64,000 nt of DNA from NCBI GenBank assembly GCA_030248135.1, contig JASANC010002358.1, forward strand, positions 186,001 through 250,000. The letters run 5' to 3'. Each line of letters opens with the position of its first letter. Positions within the stretch are counted from its first letter, which is position 1. Below, piece by piece: positions 25,601 to 39,200 of the stretch. The notes under the pieces are model-generated. The model ran no database searches. It had not been told where the DNA came from and was given only the letters and a program-made list of their open reading frames with translations. A program made the translations under genes and the position numbers. The DNA comes from Theristus sp. LFF4_11. Its lineage: Eukaryota > Nematoda > Chromadorea > Monhysterida > Xyalidae.

Positions 25601-26311
25601 AGCATTCAAGTGGCGCTCTCGCGCAAGTCTGCCTACACAAAGACGAAGCATCGCGTCAGTGGACTGCTGCTCGCCAACCACACCAGCATCAGTGATGTCA
25701 GTGACTGCTTAGTTGTTGCTTCACTGCATTTTCTTTTCCCTCACGTTTCATCCACGCGCCCACAAGACGATGTTATACTTACCGAGTGTCCGTTTCAGTT
25801 GTTCCAACGTTCGCTGACGCAGTACGAAAAGTTGCGCCGAAAGCACGCGTTCCTCGACCAGTTCAAGAAAGAGGCGATATTCGCCGAAAACTTCAAGTTC
25901 GTCCGTAAAGAAATTTTAATTTGGTTTTCTTGATAAACAGCCAGTTGGTGTGTTATCTTTCATGTTGGTTCCCAGACTCAACGCGCGCATAGATGGGTAA
26001 ACAGTTTCATGCGTGACGCGAGAATTCAAAATTGGCAAATTGAACCGAGCCTATTTAATAGGGCCGGGTCACTTGGGCGATTTTCAATTGCCTGCCCTGC
26101 CAGCACATAAAGATTGAAACTAGTTGCCTTTCTACGTCTGCAAACGCATTGAGTCGCAGAACCCGAAACAATTGATAATACCTGCTCTCATTGTGTGAAA
26201 ATTCATCGTTTCAGTGAAATGGACAGCAGCGCTGAAGTGGTGCACGATTTGATTGCTGAATATCGTGCTGCAACCACTGTTGACTATATCAGCTATTTTG
26301 ACAACAAATGA
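22669..26311 (+). CDS. TUBG1: Gamma-tubulin, with an enlarged M-loop
   Basis: Eleven exons: 22669-22830, 23141-23308, 23413-23481, 23566-23645, 23781-23907, 23978-24064, 24431-24623, 24980-25188, 25535-25696, 25799-25896 and 26215-26311. They sum to 1452 nt, 483 residues, against about 451 in most gamma-tubulins. It nucleates microtubules in gamma-tubulin ring complexes at centrosomes. The protein starts [18 protein letters not shown], has the GTP-binding glycine loop GGTGSG at residues 143-148, [25 protein letters not shown], and ends in a gamma-type tail [14 protein letters not shown]. Intron 2 has a GC donor (CAG|GCAAAT); no GT donor keeps frame. The extra 32 residues lie at 278-321, between YTPLT and VLDIMRRLL, at the exon 7/8 junction. 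This is the loop between strand S7 and helix H9, the M-loop. Introns 6 and 10 hold MITEs. The identification is certain. Confidence 0.97.
24206..24388. mobile_element. MITE in gamma-tubulin intron 6
   Basis: Inverted repeat of about 24 bp. The left end contains CAGTTTTATAAAAGTGAG and the right end CTCACTTTTATAAAACTG, with about 130 bp between them. No coding capacity. No second copy was found in the window. Confidence 0.7.
24881..24979 (+). repeat. Tandem duplication of the 3' splice site region, gamma-tubulin intron 7
   Basis: Two adjacent copies of about 48-51 bp, both starting TCGTGCAAACAGCAGCAATC. The first ends TGCTTGTGCTGCAT and the second TGCTTGTGCTGCAG, immediately before exon 8. Only the second carries an AG at the end; the first has AT. 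Confidence 0.85.
25967..26165. mobile_element. MITE family 'GGTTCCGAGACTCA', copy in gamma-tubulin intron 10
   Basis: Begins GGTTCCCAGACTCAACGCGC and ends TTGAGTCGCAGAACCC, an imperfect terminal inverted repeat. The interior contains CAGTTTCATGCGTGACGCG and AATAGGGCCGGGTCACTTGG. Copies occur at 32524-32711 (inverted) and 37052-37230, and one begins at 63980. Confidence 0.8.
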
Positions 26312-27619
26312 ACACAAATATTATGTAAGTTCGAATTTTGTGAAAAAATGTATTTGGAATTGCAATGGTGCTTTAACGAAACTGGTATGCATTGTCATTG
26401 CCACGTTTGCCACTCGCAAATTTGCACATGATCTTTGCGATTTTCGATTCGGGCTGATCTTGTTTGTCGAGGTCCCACCTTTCATTGCACGACTCATTGT
26501 TGTTCTCTTTATGGTCTCTCTTGTTTTCCTTTGAGTTTTTATTCTGTTATTGTTGCTGGTCAACATTTTTGGGCTGGTTGCCCCCCTCACGTGGCGAGGG
26601 TATTGGTCCACATTTTTTAGTTCATCTTGATCGCTATTTCCACTGTTTTCTCATGTGTTCATCTTGATTGATTGTTTCACAATTTTTTTTCGGAGTGTTT
26701 CATAATTTAAGAGGTGTCTCTGATCACAAAAATATGAAAAAAAATTGATTTTGTGCTCGTTTTTTGTGCCTTGCGTTTCGTGTTTTGTTTAATCGAAGTG
26801 TGTTGTCCTGTGTCCACGTCATGGTTTTGTCCATCTTGGGTTAAACCTGTGTGCTCTTGTGGGTATTTGTGTCTCGTGTTTTTTATCTCCTTTTTAGCAC
26901 TGTGCCGTGCTCAGCACTTGTTGTTCATATTTACTGCGTTGTCGTTAGCACAAAAAAAACTTCAAAAAGAGAAAAAAGAAAAAAGAAACATTTAAAATAA
27001 AAAACAAAGATAAAAGAATGAATGAGAAGCTGTGTTGTGGATTTTGTTGTCTTGCCGTTTTTTTTGTTGCCATCTGTATTTATGTTGACCGCAAGTGTAG
27101 TGTTCTGTTTGATACTCTGTTAGGTTTATTGTGTTGTGTTTGTAGTCATTAGTGATTATTCCGATTTAGGAAAAGCAACTTATTTCTGTTTTCTGTCCGT
27201 TCATTGTTTTTTTTAACTATCGACGGGTGATGATTGGAATGTCACGGTTTATTTTGCTTGTTTGCATTCTGAAACCTGTGTGTCAGTTGTGAATTGGCCG
27301 AAAGGCTACGAATAAAATTTGCATTTTTGATCTTGAAAAACTTCAGCTCGTCTTATTGGTGTTATTTGATTGGACATTTTTTTGTTGCTGATCAGTTTTT
27401 TAGTGATGTTTCCAGCGGTGAATAAACTTTTGACTTCGCTTTGTAACTTTGCAACTCATATGAATTGGTGTTGCTCGGTCGAGCTTATCGTGTTGACTGC
27501 CGTGGCGTGGACTGATATGTCCCAGTCCCATATCTTCACAACATGAAATTTGTTGTTATTTTTTGACGGTTCCAATGTGGTCACATTTGTGTCACTAATC
27601 AGGCGCCTGCTGTGTCACC
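26312..27619. other. Intergenic spacer, T-rich
   Basis: About 1.3 kb between gamma-tubulin and the TRAPPC2L-like gene, T-rich on the plus strand, with no supported exon. Open frames rich in Phe, Leu and Cys are the product of T-rich sequence. Confidence 0.6.
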
Positions 27620-30163
27620 ATGGCGGTCTGTGTCGCAGTCATCGACGAACAAGTTCGTTTGCATTATTCTTTTTCTTATTCTTGCATTATTCGCATCTTG
27701 CACAGTCAACATCTTGCGCTGTCACGCGCACAGGCAAACGCGGACACGCGTGTCCCTGTGTGTTTTTGACTGTGCACCATTTGACTGTCCGTGGCCTTCA
27801 GACCAGGACTCGCATGACTGTGTGAATGTATTCTGTGTCCGTATTTGCAGAACAGTCCACTGCTGATCGAGTGCTTGCACCCGGAGCGTGTGCTCTCGCT
27901 GCACTACACCGTGCACGCATCGCTGGACGTTGTCGACGAGAAGCTCACTCAACAGCACACCACGGGCACACGCGCCGGCACCGATCTCAGGGAGCTGTAC
28001 CTCGGCATGCTTGTCTCGAACGAACAGTACAAAGTGTCCGTGTCGATTGTGCTTTCGAACATTCGCTTTTGTCTTGTCCTGTTCGGTTTCTCAAGTTCAA
28101 ACGAACGTTGCGCGTGTTGAATTGTTTTGTTTTGTTTTTTCTAGTTTCGGCTACGCAACGAACACACGAATCAAGTTCATCATTGTGGTGGAGCTGACGA
28201 ACAGTGCTGTGAAGGATCAGGAAATGCGAGTGGTTGGTGGCGCATGTTGATCTGATTGTGCGAGACCAGCATTTTTATTTCGTGTTGCAGTCTTGTTTGT
28301 GCATTTTAGATTTTCAAACGTTTGCACGCGGCCTACTGCGACACCGTGTGCAATCCGTTCTTCACGCCTGGCCCGATCGGTGCGAATCGTTTGACGTGAG
28401 CAGCTTTCTTAATTTTTTCTTATTTTCGTGAGATTCAAAGGAATTATTGGCTGATTGGTTGCTGGTGCGTGTGCCATATTCATCAGGATCAAGCTTTTGT
28501 GCGCCGCCACTTTGCAGTTTTCTTTTGGTTCAATCCAATCAGCACAAATCACATTCTACTTCAGATTGCTACAGCGAACCGCAAGAGAAATCGTTGGAAA
28601 GAAACACTGATCGTCGGATGAGTAACTTTCGAAAGCTCCTGTGATTTTCTTCAGTCTGTCTTGAATGATCGACGCTGTGTCTATTTTGATCTGAAGTGAT
28701 ATCACCTGTATAAATCACGTTCATAAAATGTGAACAATTTGTTCGCTTTGGCTGATTTCCTTGATCTGCTACATATCGCGGTTTTGAACGACCAGTTATA
28801 CCGTTCGTTGTTCTAATTTTCCTCTATTATTTATCGAATCCACAGGAAATCTGACATTGAAGCTGCGGGACAGCTGTATGTAACACATGATACATGAGTG
28901 CTAAAACGGCCGATCGTGTTACATGAGATCGGCTCGCCCGCGTGTGTATTGACTTGATGCACTTGTTCATTCATTCGTCTGCGTGCATGGGTTTCAAACG
29001 TGTGTGTTTTTGCGAACATGATGTTTCAGTGCAACACGCAGAATGGTTACATGTACGGTAAGTCTGCGCTCAACCACCTCGAACAAGCTCACAGGACAGA
29101 CAGCTGCATATCATATGTGAGGTACCTCTAACGGTCTAACCTCTCCCTCTAACCCATCAGCGGTGGGGTGGCTTCACTTGGCACAATTCATTTAATGTTG
29201 ATCATGTGCACAATGTGCGTCTGTTAGTATTCTCAAGTTATCAATGCATTCAGCTGCGTGTTTCAGTCAGCTTTTTGTTTTCAGCGGTGACTTTTTTTCC
29301 CACCGCAGCGCAAATGCCGTAATAAGGTGTCAACAGGGACAAATCTCATCGATTGGTTGGAAATACTGAACCAATGTTCAGTATTTGATGTTTCTCATGT
29401 AATTTGATTATAATTTGACTGTTTCACTGGAAAAGGAAGGAGATAATCGCGTTCATTTGTTCCGGCGGTTTCTTGCAACGACTCTGCCCAAATATGAGCG
29501 CATGTATGGTACGAACGAGTGGACGCTGAATGTAAAGTGCCTGATGAAGTCGCTGTGACTTTGCAGTTCGTTGTCTTTCACAAGCAATGCGTTTACAACA
29601 AAATTCTTATTTGTAAATCATTGATTAAGCCGTTTCTGTTCATTTGCACGTGTGTTCCTTTGTCATCAACTGTCGTTGCCACGACAAATCGTGTGTACGC
29701 CCAACGCCGTTTACGCAAGCCGTTTACTGTTGTTGTATTCAAAGTTTCAAAGTTTATTTCAACACGTAATCGTTGTTTTTCATTCGGAGTTTTATCTCCC
29801 CTCTGCGGCTCGGTTCCAGCGTTACACTTTGATCTGCTGACCACGTGCAGTAGAGTTAGTGGACACTCTCTAAGTTTCGCTCTGCACTGTGAGGAACCGG
29901 TGATCTGAGCCCCACTTCGATGTCGTTACCTCACTGTCGGTATACGACCGAATAGTGGCGAAACCAACGTTTTTGTTGATTCACCAAAAAAGATTAAGCA
30001 GGAGGCATTGTACAGTGGCGGCGAAACTATGTCATTACGCTTTGTCCCAAAAACTTCAGCTCACTCTGAGCTGTACGTCCCACTTCCATCATCGAATATT
30101 TTCGATACTTTGAAAAAACTATTGTTCTTTGTTGTTCAGAGCACCAAAGTGAAAACGCATTGA
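27620..30163 (+). CDS. TRAPPC2L: TRAPP complex subunit 2-like (sedlin-family longin protein)
   Basis: Exons 27620-27652 (MAVCVAVIDEQ), 27851-28035, 28145-28229 and a fourth starting 28310 are secure by phase and similarity. They encode HYTVHASLDVVDEKL, DLRELYLGML, YKVFGYATNTRIKFIIVVE and IFKRLHAAYCDTVCNPF, matching TRAPPC2L through its longin fold. The protein is expected to work in TRAPP-mediated tethering of vesicles in ER-Golgi traffic. The 3' end is uncertain. One solution uses a donor after 28379 and a last exon 30060-30163 encoding SSNIFDTLKKLL, which resembles the family's C-terminal helix and is in phase (158 residues). The alternative donor after 28395 (GTGAGC) is the stronger splice site but leads to no recognisable ending. 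If the first solution holds, the stop lies only about 107 bp before the MED13 start. Confidence 0.8.
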
Positions 30164-30269
30164 TGACTCCAACATGAAAAGAGCCGATCAAGAACGCGTG
30201 TAAATTATGAAATTGTACAGCACGAACATCGCCGATTGATTGCGTTGTTGCTTGGTGTGTGTTGCGACG

Positions 30270-33200
30270 ATGAGCGCAGCTGGTGCCAACAATGGTGCAA
30301 GCCTCGCTGACTGCAGCACCAATGTCATCGTTCTGGTGAGCCACACACGCACAATTTCCATCGTTTCTGCTGATTTTATTTGCTGATTTTCTGCTCAGTT
30401 GCTGAATCGGCAGAGTTCATTGGTTTATAGTAGATGACAGACAGGGGATTTTATATGTGATCTATGTTTTTTTAAACCATGCTGTCTTACTTCTGAGGTG
30501 TGTTGCAGTATGGATCAGGTAAAACAGTCTTCATTTTTTCATGAAAACGATTTCAAAGTGACGCGTTGCTTTTCGCGAAACACGTGTTCACAAAAACATA
30601 GGTGCACTTGAATTCACCAAGCAGCGTGAAAATAAGTATTTGCTGTACAGGCTGAACTGAGTCGACTGAAATGGAAACGTTACAAAACGCCGGACCACGG
30701 CGGCGGCTGCGTCGACCTCGGCACGGACCCGGTGCTCGCAGCATACGGCCGCTGCATCTCGGAGGGCCTGCTGTGCGTCTGGCGGCGTTGCCCCCCGTCG
30801 TCGCACGTCACCGCGCCGCCGACAAAGATCGATCTCAGGGTGGACACGGACAAGGAGCTCTGGGTGTTCTGGTACGACGACGAGCCGGAGGCCGTGAAAC
30901 GATGCGCTGGAAACCTCAGCAGTAAGTGTGGCACGCTGCGTTTGCGGTTGGCTTGTTGTCTGGTTTTGACGTTGTTTATGGAATATGAGGTCATATGTAG
31001 GCTACGTTTCAGTCCTGTCCCGTCCGTGTGGCTGTGTTCAGTCTATTCTGCGCGTCTGAAAATCATGGCTGCATTTAGGATTTTGTATTTTTCAAAGTCA
31101 CACACTGGTTAAAATTGGTTCTTGTTCTTGTTCGTTAATGAATGTGATTCATAATAATTAATGTAATTTACAAAACATCGTCATTTTTTACTCGAACAAC
31201 TCAAAAGCAACTATCTAGATACATTCATTCGAGATTCCGTTGATATCACCACTGAGAGATTCAGTCAGTTCCAAATTCAGCACTGTAGCTGCGCGTTTCA
31301 AAAGCGTCTGCTGAGCACATTAATATCGCCTGTGTCGCCCACGCGCGTGCCATTTGCTCGCAAATCGTCTTGTTGTTTTCATTGAACGCCCAAAGTTGCG
31401 AAGTAGCATTCTCAGATTCAGTGCATTACACAACAGTTCTTCTATTGATGGGGGTTGTGTTCATGAGCGCATACGCGTGTCATATTGTTGTGTTTCGTTG
31501 TTCAACACGCGCACGTTCATTCAACATTGACGCAGCCACACGAAGTGTAATTGCTGTCAACACCTGCATGTCAACCAACACACACCAGTGCACCTCTGTT
31601 CTCTTTACTATCATTGTTTGCCTCTGTCCAATGTTTCTATCTCTATTAGTGATCTTTTTGGTGACTTTCATGATAAAAAAACGTTGTTGTTGATTGAAAT
31701 GAATTTGAACGTGACGTTCAATTTCAGTCGCCGATGCGGAGCCGGTGCAGAGCAGTCAACACGAAAGGGGCGTCGAGTATGAGACGCGATGTCTGCTGTT
31801 CAAGGCGTTGCACAACAATCTAGAACGGTCGCTTTTGATGATTTTGTTGCCGAATTTTAGATTAGCTCATCTGTTCACTTTTAGGAATTACGATCAACTC
31901 AACATAAAAGTGCATAAAGAAATATACAGGACGTGTTTATCTTCAAAACAAAATTTCTTTCATTCAGATCCCTGCTTGGCAAAGGCTACCTGAGGCTTGG
32001 TAAATGGTTCACGAAGCCTTTGGACGCACACACCACCGAGAACACATCAAATACAAAGTGAGCGCTGTTTTTGCGTTCGGTATGGTTTGGAGTGGATTGT
32101 CTCAATGGTGATGTTAATATTTCGTGTTGTAGTAACACCACTATTCAACCACTTGTCACATTTATCAATCGCAGCTGCTGAGCGCCAAGTTTCAGTCAGT
32201 CAGTCAGTCAGTTTTATTCTGCAGTGCACGGCATAATACCAGAGAAGTGTAAAACACCATGAGTAGGCAAGCCAAAATGAAATGAAAGCGGTCCATCCAT
32301 GTTTCAGTCACGTGCTCGCATTCAACTTCGCGTTCTTCGTGCATGGCGAGCGCCACGTTTGCGTGTGCATTCAGGCACAGCGCCAGCCGTGCATACACCG
32401 CCTGACGCAGGCACACCTGCAACTGCGGCAACAGAGGGTGCTGCTCGCGCCCTGGTGTCTCCACGGTCGGTGGTGCACACGTGTGCTCTGGCAACTTTCA
32501 GTCATGATTGTTATCAGTTTTTTGGGTTCTCAGCGGTTCAGGGGTTGCAGACGTCGATAGGAAACTTGTTTCAATTGTTATGTGGCAATTCAAAACAGCC
32601 AAATGACCCGGCCCTATTTAGGGGGACTCGGATCACTTTCCCAATTTTGAATTCCCGCGTCACGCGTGAAACTGTTTACCTATCTATGCGCGCATTGAGT
32701 CTCGGAACCAAAATGAAAGATCGTACCGAGGGTACTGACTTTCACCCATTTATTTGTGGAAAACGGCATTCAAATTGTGCTCTTCACTGATTGGTTGTTG
32801 TGAACATTCAAAAGCAGTCGAACCGAGTTGCAAGTCGGCTGAATGATTGGTTCAAACAATCAGTTCGACGCAACCAATCAGAATGCCAGATTCAATGCCA
32901 CTGCAACTACCACTGTAACGTGTGTTGTGTTCTGTGTTCAGCAACACTGGTGCCCGTATCAGCGAGTGCCGTGAACGGCTGTGTCCTGTCGACGGACGTG
33001 TCCATCGGTGCGAGCACGGGCGCGTGCGGCTCGTTCGCGGCGCACAAAGCTGCGAAACAGTGGCGCGAATGGGCGCAGTTCTATCCGCTGCCTGATCCGG
33101 ATCAGGATGAGAACACCGCCAACATGGGCTACGAAGACCCGGAGGAGAAACAGCGCAGGGACGCCGCGAGGGCGCGACACCTGCCGAAGATGATCGAGGT

Positions 33201-36200
33201 CAGGGCTGATTGTCAACAAATCTTTGTGAATGCTGATTGGCTGCTGGGGTAAACTCAGTTTCTCGAATTGCAGCATACTGTCGGGCATCTGTCTGGTGCT
33301 GGTTTTAGTGTAAAAAACGTATCCGGTCGATTTCGAAAGTAGTAAACCCGGCAATGGTGATCGTTGGAAACACTGCAAACAGTTTCATCGCTACATTGTT
33401 GCAGGTGGTTGTCGCGGGCGTTCGCATGTTCTACCCGTGCGCGTACGTGTGCGTCCTTTCTGCTGACGACCAATTGTCGCCGAGTCACCCGTCGAACGCA
33501 GCTGGCAGCAACAAGGATGCCGACAGACAGAGCAAGGCAGCCGCGTGCGCAGGGTGCACGCCCGTGGCCACGTCCAGTACGGACACGACCACCACGGTCG
33601 CTGCCACGAAGGCATCCATCGACATCGACATGCTGGTGCGCTGTTTCGTTTGGTCATTTCGGTCGTGTTGGGTATTTTTGTTACCAGAGGTAGAGCGGCG
33701 TGTTTTCGAGAACCAAGTTTTACAGTTTTTTTTTGGTAATGTGAGACTGAGATTGAAGTGTCACATTGGTGCTGATTCAGTTTTACATGCGAAACCGACA
33801 TCTCGAATCGCGATCTATTATTTACGTTTGTGTTTGCGTTCATGTGCAGACAGAGAAATGCCACGTGGAGCGTCGCGTGTCCGGTCTGCTGTCGGCGCAG
33901 CGCACCGTCGAGCACCTGAGCACGTGCGGCAGCACCGCAACCGCCGACGAGTCAACAGCCGACGGCACGACGCAAGCGTCCCGCACACAAACGCCACTGC
34001 AGTCGGTGTTGTCATCGAGCGCCAATGCCGCCACCGCGTCGCCGGAGGAGATGTACGTCGATCTAACCGAGCGCGACCCGTGCGTCTGTGCGTCGCACGC
34101 CGAACGCCACCCGTCCGGCAGCAACAAATGGCAGGCGGGTGTGCCGAGCAAAGGCGCCCTGAAGCAGCACGCGATGCTCGCGTCCGCCTCCACGTCCGCG
34201 CTGACGTCGCTCAGCAGGACTAGTCCCACGCGGTCGGCCAGATTCGCGGCGTCCGTGCCGTTCCATCGACGCGGCAGTCCCGTGCCGCAGCAGCAGCATC
34301 AGCAGCATCAGCAACAATCAGCGACGCACTCGGCGGCGCCCGCAACGCCAGCGGCGATCGCACCGCCGTTGAGTGTGCCGAACTCGGTCACAGCGCCGGC
34401 GAGCATCCCGCCGATGCCGCCGAGCACGCCCGGCTCCGTGCAGCCGGCCACGCCAGCGCCGTCGACGCCGCTGCAGCAGCAACTGGCGCAGACCGCCGCC
34501 GCGCCGAACACAAGCATGCTGATGTTGCAGGTTGGCGAGGGCGGTTTGGCGTGGGGTTGATCTCCGTGTCACATGCGGTTCATGTACAGTTCCATCGGAG
34601 CGTCATGCTTTTCGGGAAATGGATGAATCGATGCTGCGTTTGTAGAGAGAAAACTAAAAGAACATTTGAAAAAAATGGCTGTTTTTTCAGGTTCCAACGA
34701 CCAGCAGCAACAGCTGCGAGCCAGTGCTACAGATGATCAGTCCCGTGGAGCCAGCCGCACCAACGTCATTGGCGAGTTGTGTGCGCTCGACGAGCAGTGC
34801 GCTGACGTCATCAATGTCGTGTGCCGTTGACGACCTGAAGACAGCCGTCAGCATCGGCGTCAAGCGCAAACTCGACGGCACCTCCGTGCTGAAGCAGCTC
34901 ATTCAGGCGCCCGCATCGAGCGCCCCGACCGGCCATGCGACCGTCATGCCGAGCATCATTTCCAGCGTCCACCAGCGCAACAACGACGAACTGAAGGCGG
35001 CCCGCGTTCGCTGCACCGGCATGTTCGCCGGCGCAACATTTCAACAGACGCACAACGCCACTGTGACTATGCACAGCACGAACAGCAATCACCCGGCGAA
35101 GCGACGCGCGTCCACTGCGGCCACACTCTGGAGACGGCCGAAGTTGGAGTCACTCGACATGGAGCTACTGGCGAAACGAGAACTCCGCGAGCAGTTCACG
35201 GACAGCTCGGCGTGTCACGTCGGCGCCGCGGCCGGCTGGCTGCCGTCGAGCGCACTGGCCTGGTCGTCGGTGACGGACGACGCCGCTGAACAGAAACCAG
35301 CAAACGCGCAGTCATCATCATCATCGTTAGTGGTCGATGATCAACCGATGCAGTCCGATCAACACATGACCATTGAGCATAAAGTGTGCACGAACGAAGC
35401 GAACGGTGGTCTCGTCGCGACGCAGCCTCCGCCGACGGAGCAATGGCTCGACGCGCCGCCGAAGGATTTGCCGGAGGATTTACTGGAGTACACGAACAAC
35501 GGCGCCGCGATCGGCGGGCGCACGGCCGAGACGACGGACGCGCAGAGCTGCAGTCCCGCTGCGACGGTTGGTGCAACGTCCTCGCATTTGGAAGATTTGG
35601 AAGGAACGCGCTGATTGGCTGCAGCCATTTGGACCATGCTGATTGGTCGCTTTCATCACGCACAGAGCCAATGAGCGTGTGTTGTATAGCTTTAGCTTAT
35701 AGCTTTCTCCTGTACCACTGCATTGTCAGTCTGTTTCAGTTCACCTCGCTGATGTCGCCACCGAACAGCAACGAAAACCAGCAGCAAGTGTCCTTGGAGC
35801 AGCAGCATCCGAGCGTCGCTGCGTATCGCTCGTTGATGGCGCGCAACGCCAACGGTGGCCCGTCCAGTGTTGAGTACATCTATCCGACACCGCCGAGTCA
35901 TGACGCACTGACACAACAACTCTCACCAGACAACACCACCACCGCCAGCAGTAACGCGACCACCACAAACAATCTGCAATCATTGGCCAGTCGCACGACA
36001 GCGTTCGAGCACAAACCACTGATTGGTTGCACCACCGACACGGCCGTTGTCTACACGACCACGATGGACACGAGCACTGCGCCGGTGAATGCGTCCGTGC
36101 ACGTGATGAAGTGCGAGCCTCAGCCGCTGTCGATCGTGAAACTGAATCGCCGCACCTGGCGACTGCACAGCAACGACACGGACACACAGCAGCAGTCGGC

Positions 36201-39200
36201 CGACCGACCAGCGGCGACGGCGTTGATCTACGCACGACCGAAGGTGAACGCGATGTTCGCCGGCGCCGCCACGAACAGTCGATTCGCGCAATTGACGCTG
36301 ATCAGCCGGCAACGGACGCCGTCGGCGTCGGCCAGCTACAAGCCGGCGCACACCGTGCGCATCACGGACACGCGCGCGCCCAGCACCAACGGCATGTACG
36401 AGCACTCGGCCAGGGTGCGTCACGCTGCATTCATCACTGTGATGGAAATTGTGAACTTTTGCAGCCATAGAAGTTGGAACGTGATGCCGTGGCATCCAGT
36501 GAAGTTTTTTTTACCATCAATATGATACAATGTATGAAACAATCAAGAAGACCGTACCATTCCATTATTTGTTTTATTCGGCACATGCAAGTGTCCGGCA
36601 CGTGCACCAAAATGCAACCCAGCAAGCGAGATGCGCACCAACCCTTGCATCGTTCACAATTGCAGACCGCGCCGACTCACCAGCCGCAGCAGCCTTCGTC
36701 CGTGCCGTCCATGTGGGCGTCATCGCCGCTGCAACAGCCGCCGTCCGTCGGTCAGTCCGCAATCGGCATGCCGCACTCGCAACGCCAGCTGTCGCTCGGC
36801 TCCCCGATGGCGCCGTCGCCGCTGGCAGCGCCCGGCAGCGTCGGTGCGCCCGTGTCGCTGTATCCGCATTCAGTCGGCGGCGGCGGCATGCACCGGGCGC
36901 AGAGTTTCCACGGCGCCGCGATGGCCGGCCATCCGTCGTCCGTCGGTCCGCCGCCGCAGCACACGATGAACGTCAGCTTCGAGAGCATCCAGAGTCCGCT
37001 CAGTCATCGGTCAGTTTTGCGCTACAGTTCTGCCTGATCTTGGCTGATTGTGGTTCCGAGACTCAGTGCGCGCATAGATTGGTGAACAGTTTCATGCATG
37101 ACGCGGTAATTCAAAATTGCTGAAGGGATCACCAAATAGGGCCGGGTCACTTGGGCTATTTCGAATTGCCGCATAACGATTGAAACTAACTTGCTTTCTG
37201 CGTCTGCAAACGCACTGAGTCGCAGAACCCGACAATGTCATAGAGAATACAGTGGTGTTGTTGCAGTGCGCCGGCGAGCGTCGAGCCAGTCGGCGTGCAC
37301 ACGACGCATCACCATTCCATGTCTGCGTACGCGCACGGCGGCGGCATCGGCGGCGGCGTTGGTGCGCCCGGCTTCCACTCGCAGCAGCAGGCGTCGTCGC
37401 ACGTGATGCACTCGGCCGCGTCGCTCGGCACCATGGAGCCGCCGGCGGGCACTGCCGAGGCGCACAGTCTGCTGTTGACGCTGCTGATGTCTGACACGGT
37501 GTTCGACCTACAGCGCGACATCGCGTTCGACGCGTGCCCGGTGTGCGCGTGCAGCGCCGTGCCGAACATCAAGGGCCTCGACGTCGGCTACTACGTGCCG
37601 GCGCCACCGCACATGACGTCACTGCAGTCGCCGACGCAGACGGCCGCGTTCGGCTATGCGGGCGCACTCTGTCAGTGTGCATTCAGGTGGGCGGCGTGCG
37701 GCGTTTAGCTATGACCTATTTTTTTCAACGTGTCCCACTGAAATGACGTCATGTGCCGCAAAACATGCGCTTGCCGTTCACAGCAAACCAGACTTTCCGT
37801 TTAGCCGTTGTCTTCCCGCAAACAAATGGTGAATGTCGAATCAGTCACATCAAACTGACATTTTAGTGCCTGAACTTTGACAAACGGGCATATTTAAAGC
37901 AAATGACGTCATTTTAGTCCGGACACGTTTGAATAAATCCACAATAGTTGTCTGAAGTTCCATTCCGGCAAGTGCATTCGTTGCCATAGCTAACGAACAA
38001 TGTATATAAACAGAGAGTGTTCAGGTGCTGTTTCTGTGCCCCTCTTCAAACCCATGATATTTGCTTGGACTATTTTTGGTTTGGTCTTCCATGATCGTGC
38101 GTATCTGAAGTAAATAAAAACCTGCACCAATACGAGAAATAGAAACAGTCGGGTATCATCGTCCACTTTCAACTGTGCCATTGTAGCGCCGCGCGCTACC
38201 GTTTCCTGTCGCACAACGCCGGCCTGTTCGTCGAGGACGAGCAAGACGCGACCGGCCAGAGCGGCGGGCGTCGCGTCGGCGTACCACAGCAGCAGCAGCG
38301 GCATCACTTCGCGGCGCCGACGGACGCGCACGAGCTGCAGATGATCGCGTTGATCCGCGAGCAGACGCTGTGTCACGATCTGTACGCGCACGTCTGGGGA
38401 CAGGCGACCTTCGAGCGCCAGTGCAACGACACGAACGCAAAGCGCAACAGTGTGCAATCGAGCCCGGTGAGTGGAGGACGTGTTGAGCTTGGGTTTGTTA
38501 TGCGTCACGGTCGCTTTGTGTGGTTGCTGTTGATTGCTGCCACGTCTTGTTGCTTGTTCATTGTCGGCGGCTGGTGTCACGAGTGAACAGATGATGCATA
38601 TGGTGACACTGTAGAATGACTGTAACTTTGACCACATCTACAAAGTATTACCGAAGCAAGGACTATTGCCTCTGCGCCAGCCTGCACACGGCTGCTGAGG
38701 GTGCTGATCACAGCTGAGCATGACACATCACAACCATGCTGTGTCACCAGCCGGGGCATGTTCGTCGCGTGTGTCAGCAAGCCAAAAACGTGATCCACTC
38801 CGATTCAGGGCGCCGGCGACTACATCGTGTCGGTGGTGGAGCTGCGCGACTTGAACGAGCTGCTCAAGTCTGCGATGGACGCGGCGTGCATGGCGGTCGA
38901 GGACTCGACGATTCCGTCGCGCGCCGACATGCCGCATCGCGCTGGCGGGCATGCGTACGCGTTCTGGGGCTACCAGCGCGCCTACAGACAGACGGACGCG
39001 TCGGAGGCGGAGACGCTCGCGCTTATTGGCGAGTTGCACGCGTGCATCCGCGACGCCATGCAACAGTTGACGATCACCGCCGCGTTGACGCCCGCCTCCG
39101 CGAATGGTCGGTGGTGCGCTTTATGCAGATGCGTTGGGGGTGGGGTACACGGTGAGCGTGAAGCAATGCGTCACGCACACCGTGGTACATTGGTGCATCG

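Noticed and set aside
29519..29908. 129-codon open frame between the TRAPPC2L-like gene and MED13
   Set aside because: No family similarity; it lies in what is probably an intron or spacer.
33364..37494. Long Arg-rich frames on both strands over MED13
   Set aside because: Shadows of the GC-rich MED13 coding exons; the MED13 frame is continuous and conserved.
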